Below, one piece after another: positions 19,609-28,809 of a DNA stretch of 43,951 nucleotides. The DNA lies in contig JAATFM010000255.1 of the NCBI GenBank assembly GCA_015655195.1, positions 1-43,951 of the forward strand, given 5' to 3'. The notes under the pieces were generated by a model, which had not been told where the DNA came from, made no database searches, and saw only the letters and a program-made list of their open reading frames with translations. Position numbers and translations under genes: made by a program. This stretch comes from Terriglobales bacterium. GTDB lineage: Bacteria > Acidobacteriota > Terriglobia > Terriglobales > Acidobacteriaceae. Numbering within the stretch: position 1 is the stretch's first letter; each line of letters opens with the position of its first letter.

Positions 19609-20415
19609 TCATTCCTCCGAGTCTCCGCCCACACAATCCCCAAATTCCGACTGCACTCTATTTTTCAAATTTTCAAGAGCATTCCGCAAGTGTGCGAGTA
19701 TGGTCACTGCTTCGGCACCCTCCTCAAGCTGCGCCCCCAGAAGCGCTGCCTGCCTGGCGCCAATCATTCCGCAACTGCCTTTAAGGGCGTGGCCGATGCG
19801 CCGCAGCTTTTCCTGATCGGATTGCCCAATCGCCGCAGCAATCTCTTCGAGCCGTGCTCCCATGTCTTCGAGCGCCGTGTCATAAGTCTGCCGCACGGAA
19901 GGCTCCAGCATCAGGTTGCGGAACTGGCGCAGAATTTCTTGATCGAGTACCGGCACTTCCGTGTCAGGCTCCGTATTCTGTTCCGCGCCAGCTTCCGGAT
20001 TCTGTCCCGCATTGGCCGCCTGCGGAATCGAAGCCAGAAGCGCATCCAGATCCCGCGGCGCGAAAGGCTTGAGCAGAAAGCCGTCGGCCGAGGCGGCTTC
20101 GCCTGCCCGCGGGCGGGTTGCGCTCATTGCCACAATGCACGTCCGGGTCCGCATCGCGGTTCGTCTTGGGGTCCGCGCCCGCAACGCAGCAATCAGATTT
20201 GCGCCGCCGAGGCCCTCCATTTGCAGATCGGCCAGAAGCACCTGCGGGCCGTCGGTCATGCCGGCCAGGGCGGTCAGCGCCTCGCGGCCGTTTGCTGCCG
20301 ATTCCACGGCGCAGCCATGCGCCGTGAGCACGGTGGTCAGCACCTCGCGGCTTACCGGATCGTCGTCGACGATGAGAACCGTCCGCCTTGCGGAATCAGG
20401 GGGAGTGACGCGCAT
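19609..20415 (-). CDS. Receiver-HPt phosphorelay protein
   Basis: A 268-residue protein with an N-terminal receiver (VLIVDDDPVSREVL; Asp63 in VLLADLQMEG; Lys116 in FLLKPF). An Ala/Glu-rich linker (about 132-155) follows. A C-terminal HPt domain has its phospho-His209 in RRIGHALKGSCGMIGA. Such domains usually sit at the end of hybrid kinases; here they stand alone without a kinase core. It could take phosphate from an unlinked kinase and pass it to the downstream NarL-type regulator (inference). Confidence 0.9.
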   Translation of the reverse strand: MRVTPPDSARRTVLIVDDDPVSREVLTTVLTAHGCAVESAANGREALTALAGMTDGPQVLLADLQMEGLGGANLIAALRARTPRRTAMRTRTCIVAMSATRPRAGEAASADGFLLKPFAPRDLDALLASIPQAANAGQNPEAGAEQNTEPDTEVPVLDQEILRQFRNLMLEPSVRQTYDTALEDMGARLEEIAAAIGQSDQEKLRRIGHALKGSCGMIGARQAALLGAQLEEGAEAVTILAHLRNALENLKNRVQSEFGDCVGGDSEE

Positions 20416-20501
20416 GACTCCAGTGTGTCACGAAAGAGGCACAGTCTGTGACGCTAAATGGTCATAGATGCGCAAAATCCTGCACAGGATGAGGCAAAAA
20501 A

Positions 20502-23303
20502 CTACTCCATGGCCGTGGCGCTTACCTCGTGCAGCCAGCCGGGAGCCTTGAGCAGCTCGCGCGGACGCGAGCCATCCGCCGGCCCAACCAGCCCGTCGCG
20601 CTCCATTAAATCGATTAAATGAGCCGCGCGCCCGTAGCCGATGCGAAGCCGCCGCTGGAGCAGGGAAGTGGAAGCCTTGCCGAACTCGAAGACCAGCCGC
20701 ACCGCGTCGTCGAACATGGGATCGTTCTCTTCCTCGCCGCCGCTTGCGCCCTCCATTGCGGCGCGCTCGTCCTTGGGTGATTCGAGGAAGCCTTCCACGT
20801 ACTCGGCCTGGCCCTGATCCTTCCAGAACTTTACGACCGCGGCGGTTTCCTTTTCGCTCACATACGGCGCGTGGAGGCGCATCAGCCGGCTCGTTCCCGG
20901 CGGCAGGAAAAGCATGTCGCCGCGCCCGAGCAGGGCCTCCGCGCCGTTGGTGTCGATGATCGTCCGCGAGTCCACCTTCGTCGAGAGCCGGAAGCTGATG
21001 CGCGTCGGTACGTTGGCTTTGATGAGGCCGGTAATCACATCCACGCTGGGCCGCTGCGTGGCGAGAATAAGGTGAATTCCCACGGCGCGCGCCATCTGCG
21101 CGAGGCGCGTGATGGATTCTTCCACGTTGGCGCGGTCGAGCATCATGAGGTCGGCCAGCTCGTCGATCACGATGACGATGTAGGGCAGCGGCTCGTCCGG
21201 CTCGCCATCGTCAAAGAGCGACGGCATCGAGCCCTCGAAGAGCTTGTTGAACTGATCGATATTCCGCACCGAGCGCGAAGCCAGCAGCTTGAGTCGCCGC
21301 TCCATCTCGCGGACGGCGTTGCGGAGCGCATTCGCCGCCAGCTTCGGCTCCGTGATGATCGGCGTGAAGAGATGTGGCACGCCTTCGTACATTCCCAGCT
21401 CCACGCGCTTGGGATCGACGAGAATCAGGCGAACCTGCTGCGGCGTGGTGCGAAAGAGCAGGCTCATAATCATGGCGTTGATTGCCACAGACTTGCCTGA
21501 GCCTGTCGAGCCGGCGATCAGCACGTGCGGCATCGATGCCAGATCGGCGGTCACGATGCGCCCATTGATGTCCTTGCCCATTGCCAGCGTGAGCCGAGAT
21601 TTGGCCTTGGCGAAGGTCTCCGATTCCAGCACGTCGCGCAGGTGAATCGTCTCGCGCTCGTGGTTGGGAACCTGGATGCCGACGGTGCTTTTGCCCGCCA
21701 TACGCTCGATCAGGATCGATTCGGCGCGCATGGCGAGGCAGAGATCGTCGGCCAGACCGGTGACGCGTGAGTATTTCACGCCGGCCTCGGGCTTGAACTC
21801 GTAGGTCGTTACCATCGGGCCGGGGTTGATCTGGACTACTTGCCCGCGAACGTCGAACTCGGCGCATTTTTCAACGAGAATCCGCGCTTCTTCGCGCAGC
21901 TCCTCGGCCTCGACGGCCTGCGGGCCGTCGCCGGGGTTGAGCAGCGTGCTGGGCGGCAGCTTGAAGCCGCTGACATGCTTCGGCGCTACGGTAACGGTCT
22001 TTTCTTCCACGTCGGCGCGCTCGTGAATCGAGATGGATTCCGGTGCTGGTTCCGGAGCGGACGCGGGCTGCAATGGAAGAGACGCGGGACGTGTTGGCGC
22101 GGGTTGCGGCGCAACCTCTGAGGGAATTGCCTGATAGCGCGATTCCGCAGGCATCTCCTGCGGAGCGGTTGGCATTCTGCTATAGGGCTGGACTGCGGCC
22201 TGGGCTTGCGGCTGAGATTGTATGGGGGCTTGCGCCCACGCGGAAGCCATTGTCGCCGGCGGGGCTACCTGCGCTGCCTCCGCAAATGCCGCTGCCGCTG
22301 CGCTTACCGGCGCTGCTTCGGTCGTGCGTTCCCAGATGCTGCGCCGCGCGGGCTCCGGCGTCCGCGATGTGACTGGAACCGGAGTTGGCGCTGCGGCTGG
22401 CATCGGCTCTGAAACCGGCTGCGCGGCTCGAACTGCTGCTGCGGCTGGCCCGAGCTCTTCGTCGCGGGCAATCTGGCGCTGAAATGCCGGAATCTCTTCC
22501 ACCGGATCGAATTCGCGCGAGCGGCTGCGCCGCCAGAAGAGCCCGGCGAGACGGCTAGGCGTTCTTTCCTCCGGCACGCTCTCTTCCGCATCGGCGTTGC
22601 CGGTGTAAAGCGTTTGCGCTGGGCCGGGATTCTCCTGTTCATCCCGAAAGGCATTTCGCTCGGCCTTGCGCTCGGCCCGCTCCTCGCGCCAATTGCGCCA
22701 GCGGTCGTGTACGGCTTCCAGGCCGATCCACCGTGCTTCGAGCAGCTCGAAGATTTCGCGGAAGCGGATTGCCAGCGCGAAGTAAACTCCTGCCGCGGCC
22801 AGAATTCCTGCCACCAGCCACGCGCCGAGGGGGTTCAGATAGCCCACCAGCATTCCTGCCATCAGCCGGCCCGCGACGCCTTCCACGGGAACGGCGTGCA
22901 TCCAGCGCCAGTGCCAGGGCAGTAGACCGAAGATCGCCGGCAGACAGGCCAGCGTTACCACGGTTCCAGCCACGCGCAGCCACGCCGGGCTGTTCCACCG
23001 CGAGCGCACCCAGCTCCACGCCACCGTGCCAAACCAAATGGGGAGAAAAAAGGCCGCAAGGCCCAGCGACTGCAGAAGCAGGTCGCTGGCGATAGAGCCC
23101 GCGGGGCCGATCCAGTTTTTTACGGCGGCTGCCGTGGTTGCGGCGGCGGGATCGACGGATGTGTTCAGCGAGGGATCGGAGGGGTGATAGGTGGCCAGCG
23201 CCAGCAGGAGCAGAACGGAGGCCAGCGCCAGCGCAACGCCCAGGATGACATTCAGGGCACGGTTGCGCGTCGGCGCAAGGGCAATCTGGATGGGCTTAAT
23301 CAT
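20502..23303 (-). CDS. ftsK: DNA translocase FtsK
   Basis: A 933-residue FtsK/SpoIIIE. Four hydrophobic segments in the first 190 residues anchor it at the septum. A long Pro/Ala/Gln-rich linker (about 230-440) follows. The motor has Walker A AGSTGSGKS (about 597-605) and Walker B VIVIDELADLMM (about 712-722). The C-terminal gamma winged helix (LRIGYGRAAHLIDLMERDGLVGP) reads KOPS sites and activates XerCD at dif. I chose ATG 23303, after AAGGCGGAG, because the first TM begins soon after; the longer ORF start adds 33 basic residues. Confidence 0.97.
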   Translation of the reverse strand: MIKPIQIALAPTRNRALNVILGVALALASVLLLLALATYHPSDPSLNTSVDPAAATTAAAVKNWIGPAGSIASDLLLQSLGLAAFFLPIWFGTVAWSWVRSRWNSPAWLRVAGTVVTLACLPAIFGLLPWHWRWMHAVPVEGVAGRLMAGMLVGYLNPLGAWLVAGILAAAGVYFALAIRFREIFELLEARWIGLEAVHDRWRNWREERAERKAERNAFRDEQENPGPAQTLYTGNADAEESVPEERTPSRLAGLFWRRSRSREFDPVEEIPAFQRQIARDEELGPAAAAVRAAQPVSEPMPAAAPTPVPVTSRTPEPARRSIWERTTEAAPVSAAAAAFAEAAQVAPPATMASAWAQAPIQSQPQAQAAVQPYSRMPTAPQEMPAESRYQAIPSEVAPQPAPTRPASLPLQPASAPEPAPESISIHERADVEEKTVTVAPKHVSGFKLPPSTLLNPGDGPQAVEAEELREEARILVEKCAEFDVRGQVVQINPGPMVTTYEFKPEAGVKYSRVTGLADDLCLAMRAESILIERMAGKSTVGIQVPNHERETIHLRDVLESETFAKAKSRLTLAMGKDINGRIVTADLASMPHVLIAGSTGSGKSVAINAMIMSLLFRTTPQQVRLILVDPKRVELGMYEGVPHLFTPIITEPKLAANALRNAVREMERRLKLLASRSVRNIDQFNKLFEGSMPSLFDDGEPDEPLPYIVIVIDELADLMMLDRANVEESITRLAQMARAVGIHLILATQRPSVDVITGLIKANVPTRISFRLSTKVDSRTIIDTNGAEALLGRGDMLFLPPGTSRLMRLHAPYVSEKETAAVVKFWKDQGQAEYVEGFLESPKDERAAMEGASGGEEENDPMFDDAVRLVFEFGKASTSLLQRRLRIGYGRAAHLIDLMERDGLVGPADGSRPRELLKAPGWLHEVSATAME

Positions 23304-23518
23304 GGTTGGCCGTCTCCGCCTTAAAGCCTGAAATATACTGGCCCGCCGCAAACCTGTCTTTCTTGCGCCGAGCTGCAGGGCGGAACGGGAATCCCAGAGC
23401 AATTTTGATTATCGACTCCCGGCAAGGCGAACGGCGGGCAAAAGAGGCTGGAGGAACCACGCAAGCCACCGAGGGCAGGATTCCTACCCCTACACCCTTT
23501 TCTCTTCACGGATGAATT

Positions 23519-23540
23519 GCCTCCGGCTCCTGCCGGCGGC
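23519..23540. other. Hairpin in the ftsK upstream gap
   Basis: GCCTCCGGC-TCCT-GCCGGCGGC forms a nine-base stem with one mismatch. On the plus strand it is followed by TTGTCATTTTT. It lies 45 bases past the stop of the minus-strand gene at 23585, so it could act as a weak terminator. Nothing else convincing is seen in the 281-base gap 23304-23584. Confidence 0.35.
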
Positions 23541-23584
23541 TTGTCATTTTTCCTCATCCGTTGAACAGAGGCTTCCGCTTCCGG

Positions 23585-25036
23585 TCATTGGTTGGTGCTC
23601 ATCTGCTCGACTTTATCGGCTTCCTGGCTCTGGGCATTCAATTCGGACTGCGCAGCGGAATCGCTTTGTGGAGCGGCTAAAACATAGCTGTGCGCCATAG
23701 CGTTGCTCAACACGCCTTGAGCCCCGGGAAGTTTGCCTGCATCCTGTTCGGTGTGCAGGGTGTCAATTCCATGATCGACAGTGGCAAGCATGTGATTGTG
23801 CATTTCCTGCAGGTCGTCGAGGGCGATTCCAACTGTAGTGCCGGCAACGCAGTCCTTTGCGCCTTTGCTCCAGGTTACCTGTACGTTAACGGCTGGTGCA
23901 TTGGGAGCCGGAGCGGGCGGCGTGTACTGGACTATATCGCCGGGGCTCAATGCACATTCGGTTCCGCCGCTGTCGATGAGCATCAGCTTCTCTCCGGCAA
24001 TAAAGGTGTGCGGACGGTTATCACCCAGTACCTCAGCGACGCTTCCGGCAGGCGAGTTCTGCGGTTGTCCCACGCTCTCCTGCTGGTTTTCTCTCTGCAG
24101 AACGGAGATGTCGTTCTGGATTTCCTGATTGACACCGTTTTTGACATCGTTGGGAACAGGGACGACAGGAGCCGGCTGCTCATTGGCGCTCCCATCTGCC
24201 TGATCCTGCTGATAAGCGGCGTCCATGCCGTTAGCCAGCGTGTAGTCGGTGAGCCACATGGACGGTGTGTAGTAGGTCGAATAGGGCGTGAATGCTCTGC
24301 CATAGGAACCGTACCATCCGGCCGACTGCCAGCCCCAGGAGAAGGCCGGGCTGCCCCACATGCGCCCCAGCGACCAGTAATACATTGACGGATAGTAGCT
24401 GACTGGCGTGTAGATGTTGAACCGCTGGCCACCCCATGAGTAGACGCGGTAGAAGCGGGAGTACTGGACACTGTGAACGACGTAGGTGCGGCGGGCATAA
24501 TCGATACCGCGATAGGAAAACGGATGCTGCACCCATCCGTTGCCGCCGGGCCATACCGTAACGCGTGAGCCGTCCGGACGGATGGAGGAAACAATACGCG
24601 CGCCGCCTGGTCCCCTTTGAATGTTCATGCCGTTGGCGGAGGCGAAGCGCAACCGGCCGCCGCGATCATAAATCCTCTGTCCGCCGCCCTGCGTGTTCAC
24701 AACTCTTTCACCGGCGAATATCCGGGGAGCGGTCGAGGCGCCGAAGCTGTAATTGGGAGTGGGGCGCTGGGGCTGTGGCGCAGGCAATGGACGAGGCTGC
24801 TGCCTCTGGGGTTGCTGCGGCTTACGGTTAAAAGGGGTCGCCGGCTGCGCTGGCCTGGGAGGCGGCGCAGTGCGTTGTCGAGGCACGGAGACGCGCGGAG
24901 GCGGAGAGGATTTCGATGACGAACTGCTGGAGTAGCCGTGCATACCCGCGGCAAAAACCATCGCGAGGACGGCGAAGTGCCAAGTATGATGCGCAAATCC
25001 AAAGGGAGAAGAGAGAATACGCACGCGCACCTCCAT
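23585..25036 (-). CDS. Large secreted protein of unknown function, possibly last gene of the cytoskeletal operon
   Basis: From ATG 25036, 483 residues. A hydrophobic segment near the start (WHFAVLAMVFAAGMHG) is a signal peptide or anchor. A Ser run and a Pro/Gln/Arg-rich linker (about 35-100) follow. An aromatic Gly/Tyr/Trp-rich domain comes next (RIYDRGGRLRFASANGMNI, YPSMYYWSLGRMWGSPAFSW). The C-terminal half contains a possible beta domain (FIAGEKLMLIDSGGTECALS, with a second Cys in KGAKDCVAG) and a Gln/Glu/Ser-rich end. No family is recognised. It lies 82 bases after the zinc-ribbon/TM gene on the same strand. A longer start (25105, GTG) is possible. Confidence 0.65.
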   Translation of the reverse strand: MEVRVRILSSPFGFAHHTWHFAVLAMVFAAGMHGYSSSSSSKSSPPPRVSVPRQRTAPPPRPAQPATPFNRKPQQPQRQQPRPLPAPQPQRPTPNYSFGASTAPRIFAGERVVNTQGGGQRIYDRGGRLRFASANGMNIQRGPGGARIVSSIRPDGSRVTVWPGGNGWVQHPFSYRGIDYARRTYVVHSVQYSRFYRVYSWGGQRFNIYTPVSYYPSMYYWSLGRMWGSPAFSWGWQSAGWYGSYGRAFTPYSTYYTPSMWLTDYTLANGMDAAYQQDQADGSANEQPAPVVPVPNDVKNGVNQEIQNDISVLQRENQQESVGQPQNSPAGSVAEVLGDNRPHTFIAGEKLMLIDSGGTECALSPGDIVQYTPPAPAPNAPAVNVQVTWSKGAKDCVAGTTVGIALDDLQEMHNHMLATVDHGIDTLHTEQDAGKLPGAQGVLSNAMAHSYVLAAPQSDSAAQSELNAQSQEADKVEQMSTNQ

Positions 25037-25118
25037 GATGGTGCAGCCTGTCTGCAACGTTTGGCCTGGAGTGGAAAGGAACCCCTTACCGGGAAATCCT
25101 AGCACGAAATCGACTGAA

Positions 25119-26294
25119 TTACCGCGTCAACGTCCAGTGCACAGCGCAGGAAGTTTGTACCTGAGAGGACTGGGAAATCATGATGAGCTTTTGACTGCCG
25201 TCGGGTTGATGTTTGATAAGCAATGTCCAATTAGCGCGATCCTGAACATCGAAATGGAGGAATCCGTCCGGCAGATTTTCAAAGGCCACTTGTCCCCCCG
25301 GCGGAACAGGCTCGGTGCAGTTGAGCTCTCCGGATGTGGGGCGTCCCTGCGGCACAGGCGCGGACTCGTTTACCGCGGGTTGAGCGATACCTGGCTGCGG
25401 CACAGCCTGCGGGGGAGTGTCCTGGAGGGATGACTGGTCTGTTTGCGAGACTGCGGGCGGCGTCTGGGCATCGTCCTCAGAAGGCTGCTGGGCGGGCTCG
25501 GACCTGCGAGCGATGGGAAATACGTCGATGACTACCCGCCGGGTGATTGTTCTGCCGCTTCCTGTCGCGGTAAGGGTGTAGGCCATGTTGGAAGCAGGGG
25601 TTACGGTTCTGGCGCCGTTGGAGGCTACCGCCCCGATACCATGATCGATGGTGACGATGGATGCCCCGGTCACGTTCCAGGAGAGATTTGTGGAATCACC
25701 GGCCGCGATGACCGGCCGCGAGGTGGAGAACTGCGCGGTGAGAGCAGGCCCGTCGCGGAAAGCGCCCAAGAGTGCCGAGGCGGCCCAAAAGATGACGGAT
25801 ACCACGATTCCCAGAACGACGAAAGCGCCGACGACCGTAAGGGCGATTTCGCGCCTACGGGATTTTTGTATCGTCTCCTGGCAGGAGACACAAAGAGGCC
25901 CAGCACCTTTCAGCTCCTCTTTGCAGCGCAGACATAGCCTGGTTTCGGTCCGAATGACGGCAGGGCCGGGGCCTGCGGTTCGGGGCGCAGGAAGAAGACG
26001 GGCCTCGCGGAAGCGTTCGATGAGCGGGTCCGCCAGGGGGTCGGCCTGCGTAATGACCCAGAGAAAACCACGCGCCGTGAAAACTTCCGCCGCCGACGAG
26101 TTCCACGCATCGCCATCTGCCTGCTCTGCGTGAATGCGATGCGCCTCTGCGATCTGCCGGGATCTGGCAGCGACTGGAAGATCGCCGCGGTAGGCGCGGA
26201 CTTCGCGGCCCATCCAGCAGTCCTTCGCCACGACGGGCTGACCTGTTGACCAGTCGCCGCTGTCCGGAATATCAAATCTCTGGTAGAGAAGCAT
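25119..26294 (-). CDS. Zinc-ribbon, single-TM protein with periplasmic Ig-like domain
   Basis: From ATG 26294, 391 residues. The N-terminal cytoplasmic part (about 1-110) is unassigned. It is followed by a zinc ribbon C-x2-C...C-x2-C (LCLRCKEELKGAGPLCVSC). A TM helix (IALTVVGAFVVLGIVVSVIFW, about 149-170) comes next. Outside lies an Ig/PKD-like beta domain (TLSWNV-type pattern seen as STNLSWNVTGASIVTIDHGI), a Pro/Gln/Ser linker and a C-terminal beta module. The layout would carry a cytoplasmic zinc signal or scaffold across the membrane (inference). It sits 141 bases after the previous operon gene, so it could have its own weak promoter. Confidence 0.72.
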   Translation of the reverse strand: MLLYQRFDIPDSGDWSTGQPVVAKDCWMGREVRAYRGDLPVAARSRQIAEAHRIHAEQADGDAWNSSAAEVFTARGFLWVITQADPLADPLIERFREARLLPAPRTAGPGPAVIRTETRLCLRCKEELKGAGPLCVSCQETIQKSRRREIALTVVGAFVVLGIVVSVIFWAASALLGAFRDGPALTAQFSTSRPVIAAGDSTNLSWNVTGASIVTIDHGIGAVASNGARTVTPASNMAYTLTATGSGRTITRRVVIDVFPIARRSEPAQQPSEDDAQTPPAVSQTDQSSLQDTPPQAVPQPGIAQPAVNESAPVPQGRPTSGELNCTEPVPPGGQVAFENLPDGFLHFDVQDRANWTLLIKHQPDGSQKLIMISQSSQVQTSCAVHWTLTR

Positions 26295-26435
26295 CCTGTA
26301 ACCCAAGACAAAAATGTAGCGGCAGTGCATGATGCAAAATCAATGGCTCTTGCTCTGCTCTCTTTTACCATGATGCGCGCATTCGTCCGCAGGCCGGGCG
26401 GCGGTGCGCCGATGCGATTCAGGCTAATCGCAGGA

Positions 26436-27482
26436 TCAATGTACCGGGCCTCCTTTTGCACATGAGGAATACAATCCGCTGTCACATGCCTTCTGGTAAT
26501 ACTCCCGAGCTTTGGTCACCACGCCGGCCTTCTTATAGAGAGAGCCGAGGCTGTCACAGGCGTTCGGGATGCCCTGGTCACATGCCAGCGCAAGGTGCGC
26601 CAGCGCATTTTTCATGCCGAGCGGGCCACCCAGCCCCAATGCTTCCATGGTGCCCAGATAGTTGCAGGCGACCATCTCTCCGCCGTTGCAGGCATTGCGA
26701 AACAATCGCCGCGCCTGCGCATAGTGCCTGGTCTTGTAGAAATTCGCGCCCTTTTGGAGATATGTTTCGACTATCCCGAATTGGCTCGGTATGTAGTAGA
26801 CAGCCGAATGCTCATCGCTGTTTCGGTGTCCCTGGGCCGCGGCAATGGCGCGAACGCGTGTTCCGTTGGCCAGTTCCCAAAGAGGGGAATTGTAAACAAG
26901 GGACGACGTGGTAGGGGTTGATCCGTCAGTGGTGTAATAGATCACGGCGCCGGGCGTTTCATCGGTGATGTAGATTGCCTGCCTCCCATTCCCGTTTTGG
27001 TACACATTGGGCGGCGCCGCTTTGGAAGAGGATGCAACCATTGCGATCAGGATCAGCAGGAAGACCAGACCTGCTCCCCCAAGCGCCCATTTCGGAAGGC
27101 CCGTATCCGGCTTAGGAACCGGAGGCTTCTTGCCGTGCGGTCTGGAAGGACCGGGGGCTTGCTGTTTGTCCTGCTGTGAGTCGTTCCGCTTTGTCTCGAC
27201 AGGGGCTACCGCGACGGATGGGCAGGTCAAAGCGGCGGAGAGCAACTTGCGAGCCGCAGCGGGCGAGCCAGCCACGAAGTAAAAGCGGCCACCGGCGGTG
27301 AAGGCATCCATAGCGCCGTCTTTGGCGACTGCGAGCAACTCCTTAATCTGTTTTGCGCGCTTCGCGGGATCGAGATCGACTTCAATGATTTGTGCACTGG
27401 TCCCGTCAATCTCATCCACCGCGGCAAGAATATGAGGTGCATCTTCACGCACGATCTGGAATTGATAGAGCTTTTTGTTCAT
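26436..27482 (-). CDS. Single-TM protein with chitobiase-C-like domain and Sel1-like repeats
   Basis: A 348-residue protein from ATG 27482, with GGAGAAG upstream. The N-terminal domain (KLYQFQIVREDAPHILAAVD...) of about 85 residues is unassigned. A Lys/Pro-rich linker leads to a TM helix (ALGGAGLVFLLILIAMVA, about 132-150). Outside lies a CHB_HEX_C-type beta module (AVIYYTTDGSTPTTSSLVYN). Sel1-like helical repeats with paired Cys follow (ACNGGEMVACNYLG, ACDQGIPNACDSLG, ACDSGLYSSC). Sel1 repeats mediate protein contacts. The CHB_HEX_C-type module also makes up the lipoprotein at 42410. Confidence 0.78.
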   Translation of the reverse strand: MNKKLYQFQIVREDAPHILAAVDEIDGTSAQIIEVDLDPAKRAKQIKELLAVAKDGAMDAFTAGGRFYFVAGSPAAARKLLSAALTCPSVAVAPVETKRNDSQQDKQQAPGPSRPHGKKPPVPKPDTGLPKWALGGAGLVFLLILIAMVASSSKAAPPNVYQNGNGRQAIYITDETPGAVIYYTTDGSTPTTSSLVYNSPLWELANGTRVRAIAAAQGHRNSDEHSAVYYIPSQFGIVETYLQKGANFYKTRHYAQARRLFRNACNGGEMVACNYLGTMEALGLGGPLGMKNALAHLALACDQGIPNACDSLGSLYKKAGVVTKAREYYQKACDSGLYSSCAKGGPVH

Positions 27483-27570
27483 CAATCCACTTCTCCGCTA
27501 CAAGACCAGTTCGGAATTCCAGCATTGGGCTGGGTTGATGCCAACCTTTCGCCGACGATCCCAGCATGCG

Positions 27571-28800
27571 CTAATTACGGCTGGCAACAATGGCCACGGC
27601 CGTGGCCGCGCCGATAAAGACAACGAGCAGAACTACGATTCCAATGGGAAAGCCGCGCGGCCTGTTCGGCCTGTCCAAGCCTGACGACATCGCAGCGACA
27701 GGACGAGAAGGCGCATTCGACGCTACATTCAACTCACGAAGAAACTCTCGTGCTACATCAATGTCGATGGCAAAGTTCAATCCCTGCGACTCTGTCTCCG
27801 CGAAAGTAGCCTGACCCACCACCTGCCCGAACTGGTTTAGCGCAGGCCCACCGCTGTTGCCGGGATTGATGGATGCGTCGGTCTGGATCACATGCCACCC
27901 GCCGGACATTTCCTTGATTCCACTTACGTGACCAAATGAAAGCGAAGGCTGAAGCCGGCTTGCCAGCGTGAAGTTATCATCCACGTCCACTTTGCCCGGA
28001 TAGCCCATGATGAGCAGATCGGAACCGGTGCGCACGCTGCCCGTCTCCACGCCCTGGGCCAAGGGCAGCGTGGGAAGATGGTTTCCTTCGATCTTGAGCA
28101 CTGCAACATCCTTGCCGGGGATGGGCTCTCCAACCTTGATAACGGAGCATTGCCTGAGATTGAGCTTGCCGTCGGCGTTCTCTGTGGAGAGCAGGACGCC
28201 TACCTCCCGATCGAAGTGCAGCTTTGCTTCTTTACTGTATTGCCGCGTGAGTGCGGATTTGAGCCGCGCCGCTCCCTCTTCGTTGATGGTTTCGTTCGGC
28301 AAGAGTTGCTGAATGCCCTCGTCAAGCTCCTTGACATCCCGGTCGACCTGATCGGAGATTTTTTCGAGAACGGCTTTGTCGAGATCGTCTTCGTCGGGCT
28401 TGACGACATGGGCATTGGTCAGGATATAGCCATCGGGAGTTACGACAAATCCAGTTCCGAGCACATGGAACTTTGTGCTGATGTCCTGCTCTCCACCCTC
28501 CTCGCGAAGATATTCCTCCGGGGCAGAGAGAAAGGTATCCAATATCTTTTCCATCTTTTCCCGGTCCGAGTCGCCGGCGTTGATGCGCGCCCGCACATCG
28601 GCAGCGAGACGTGCAGTGTTTGGAGCAAAGGCAGGAATGGTGCCGGTGGCGCTGAATTCGGAAACGACGAGTACGGTGGCCGGTCTTGCACGATCGGCGA
28701 TTTGCGTGGGCGACAGCGGAACAAGCACGCCTCGTCCGCCTCCGCAGGAGGATAGAAGAAGGAGCCAGATCAGAACCCCCAGACGACTTCGACCATCCAT
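27571..28800 (-). CDS. HtrA/trypsin-like serine protease lipoprotein with C-terminal TM
   Basis: A 409-residue protein. Lipoprotein signal IWLLLLSSC gives lipidated Cys19. The S1-type triad is complete: His131 (TNAHVV), Asp231 (KDVAVLKI) and Ser316 (NPGNSGGPAL). Between His and Asp is an unusual charged helical insertion of about 75 residues (135-210). No PDZ domain follows. Instead, a Pro-rich stretch leads to a C-terminal TM (IGIVVLLVVFIGAATAVAIV, about 386-405). It would be tethered at both ends on the outer face of the membrane. It is 9 bases after the preceding gene, with GAGAGG before ATG 28800. Confidence 0.88.
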   Translation of the reverse strand: MDGRSRLGVLIWLLLLSSCGGGRGVLVPLSPTQIADRARPATVLVVSEFSATGTIPAFAPNTARLAADVRARINAGDSDREKMEKILDTFLSAPEEYLREEGGEQDISTKFHVLGTGFVVTPDGYILTNAHVVKPDEDDLDKAVLEKISDQVDRDVKELDEGIQQLLPNETINEEGAARLKSALTRQYSKEAKLHFDREVGVLLSTENADGKLNLRQCSVIKVGEPIPGKDVAVLKIEGNHLPTLPLAQGVETGSVRTGSDLLIMGYPGKVDVDDNFTLASRLQPSLSFGHVSGIKEMSGGWHVIQTDASINPGNSGGPALNQFGQVVGQATFAETESQGLNFAIDIDVAREFLRELNVASNAPSRPVAAMSSGLDRPNRPRGFPIGIVVLLVVFIGAATAVAIVASRN

Positions 28801-28809
28801 ACCGACCTC

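Noticed and set aside
23306-23557. Short ORFs on both strands upstream of ftsK
   Set aside because: No start context or domain; translations look like random GC-rich sequence.
26295-26435. Possible internal promoter (TTGATT ... TACATT) in the gap before the last zinc-ribbon gene
   Set aside because: Spacing of 19 bases and weak match; not strong enough to list.
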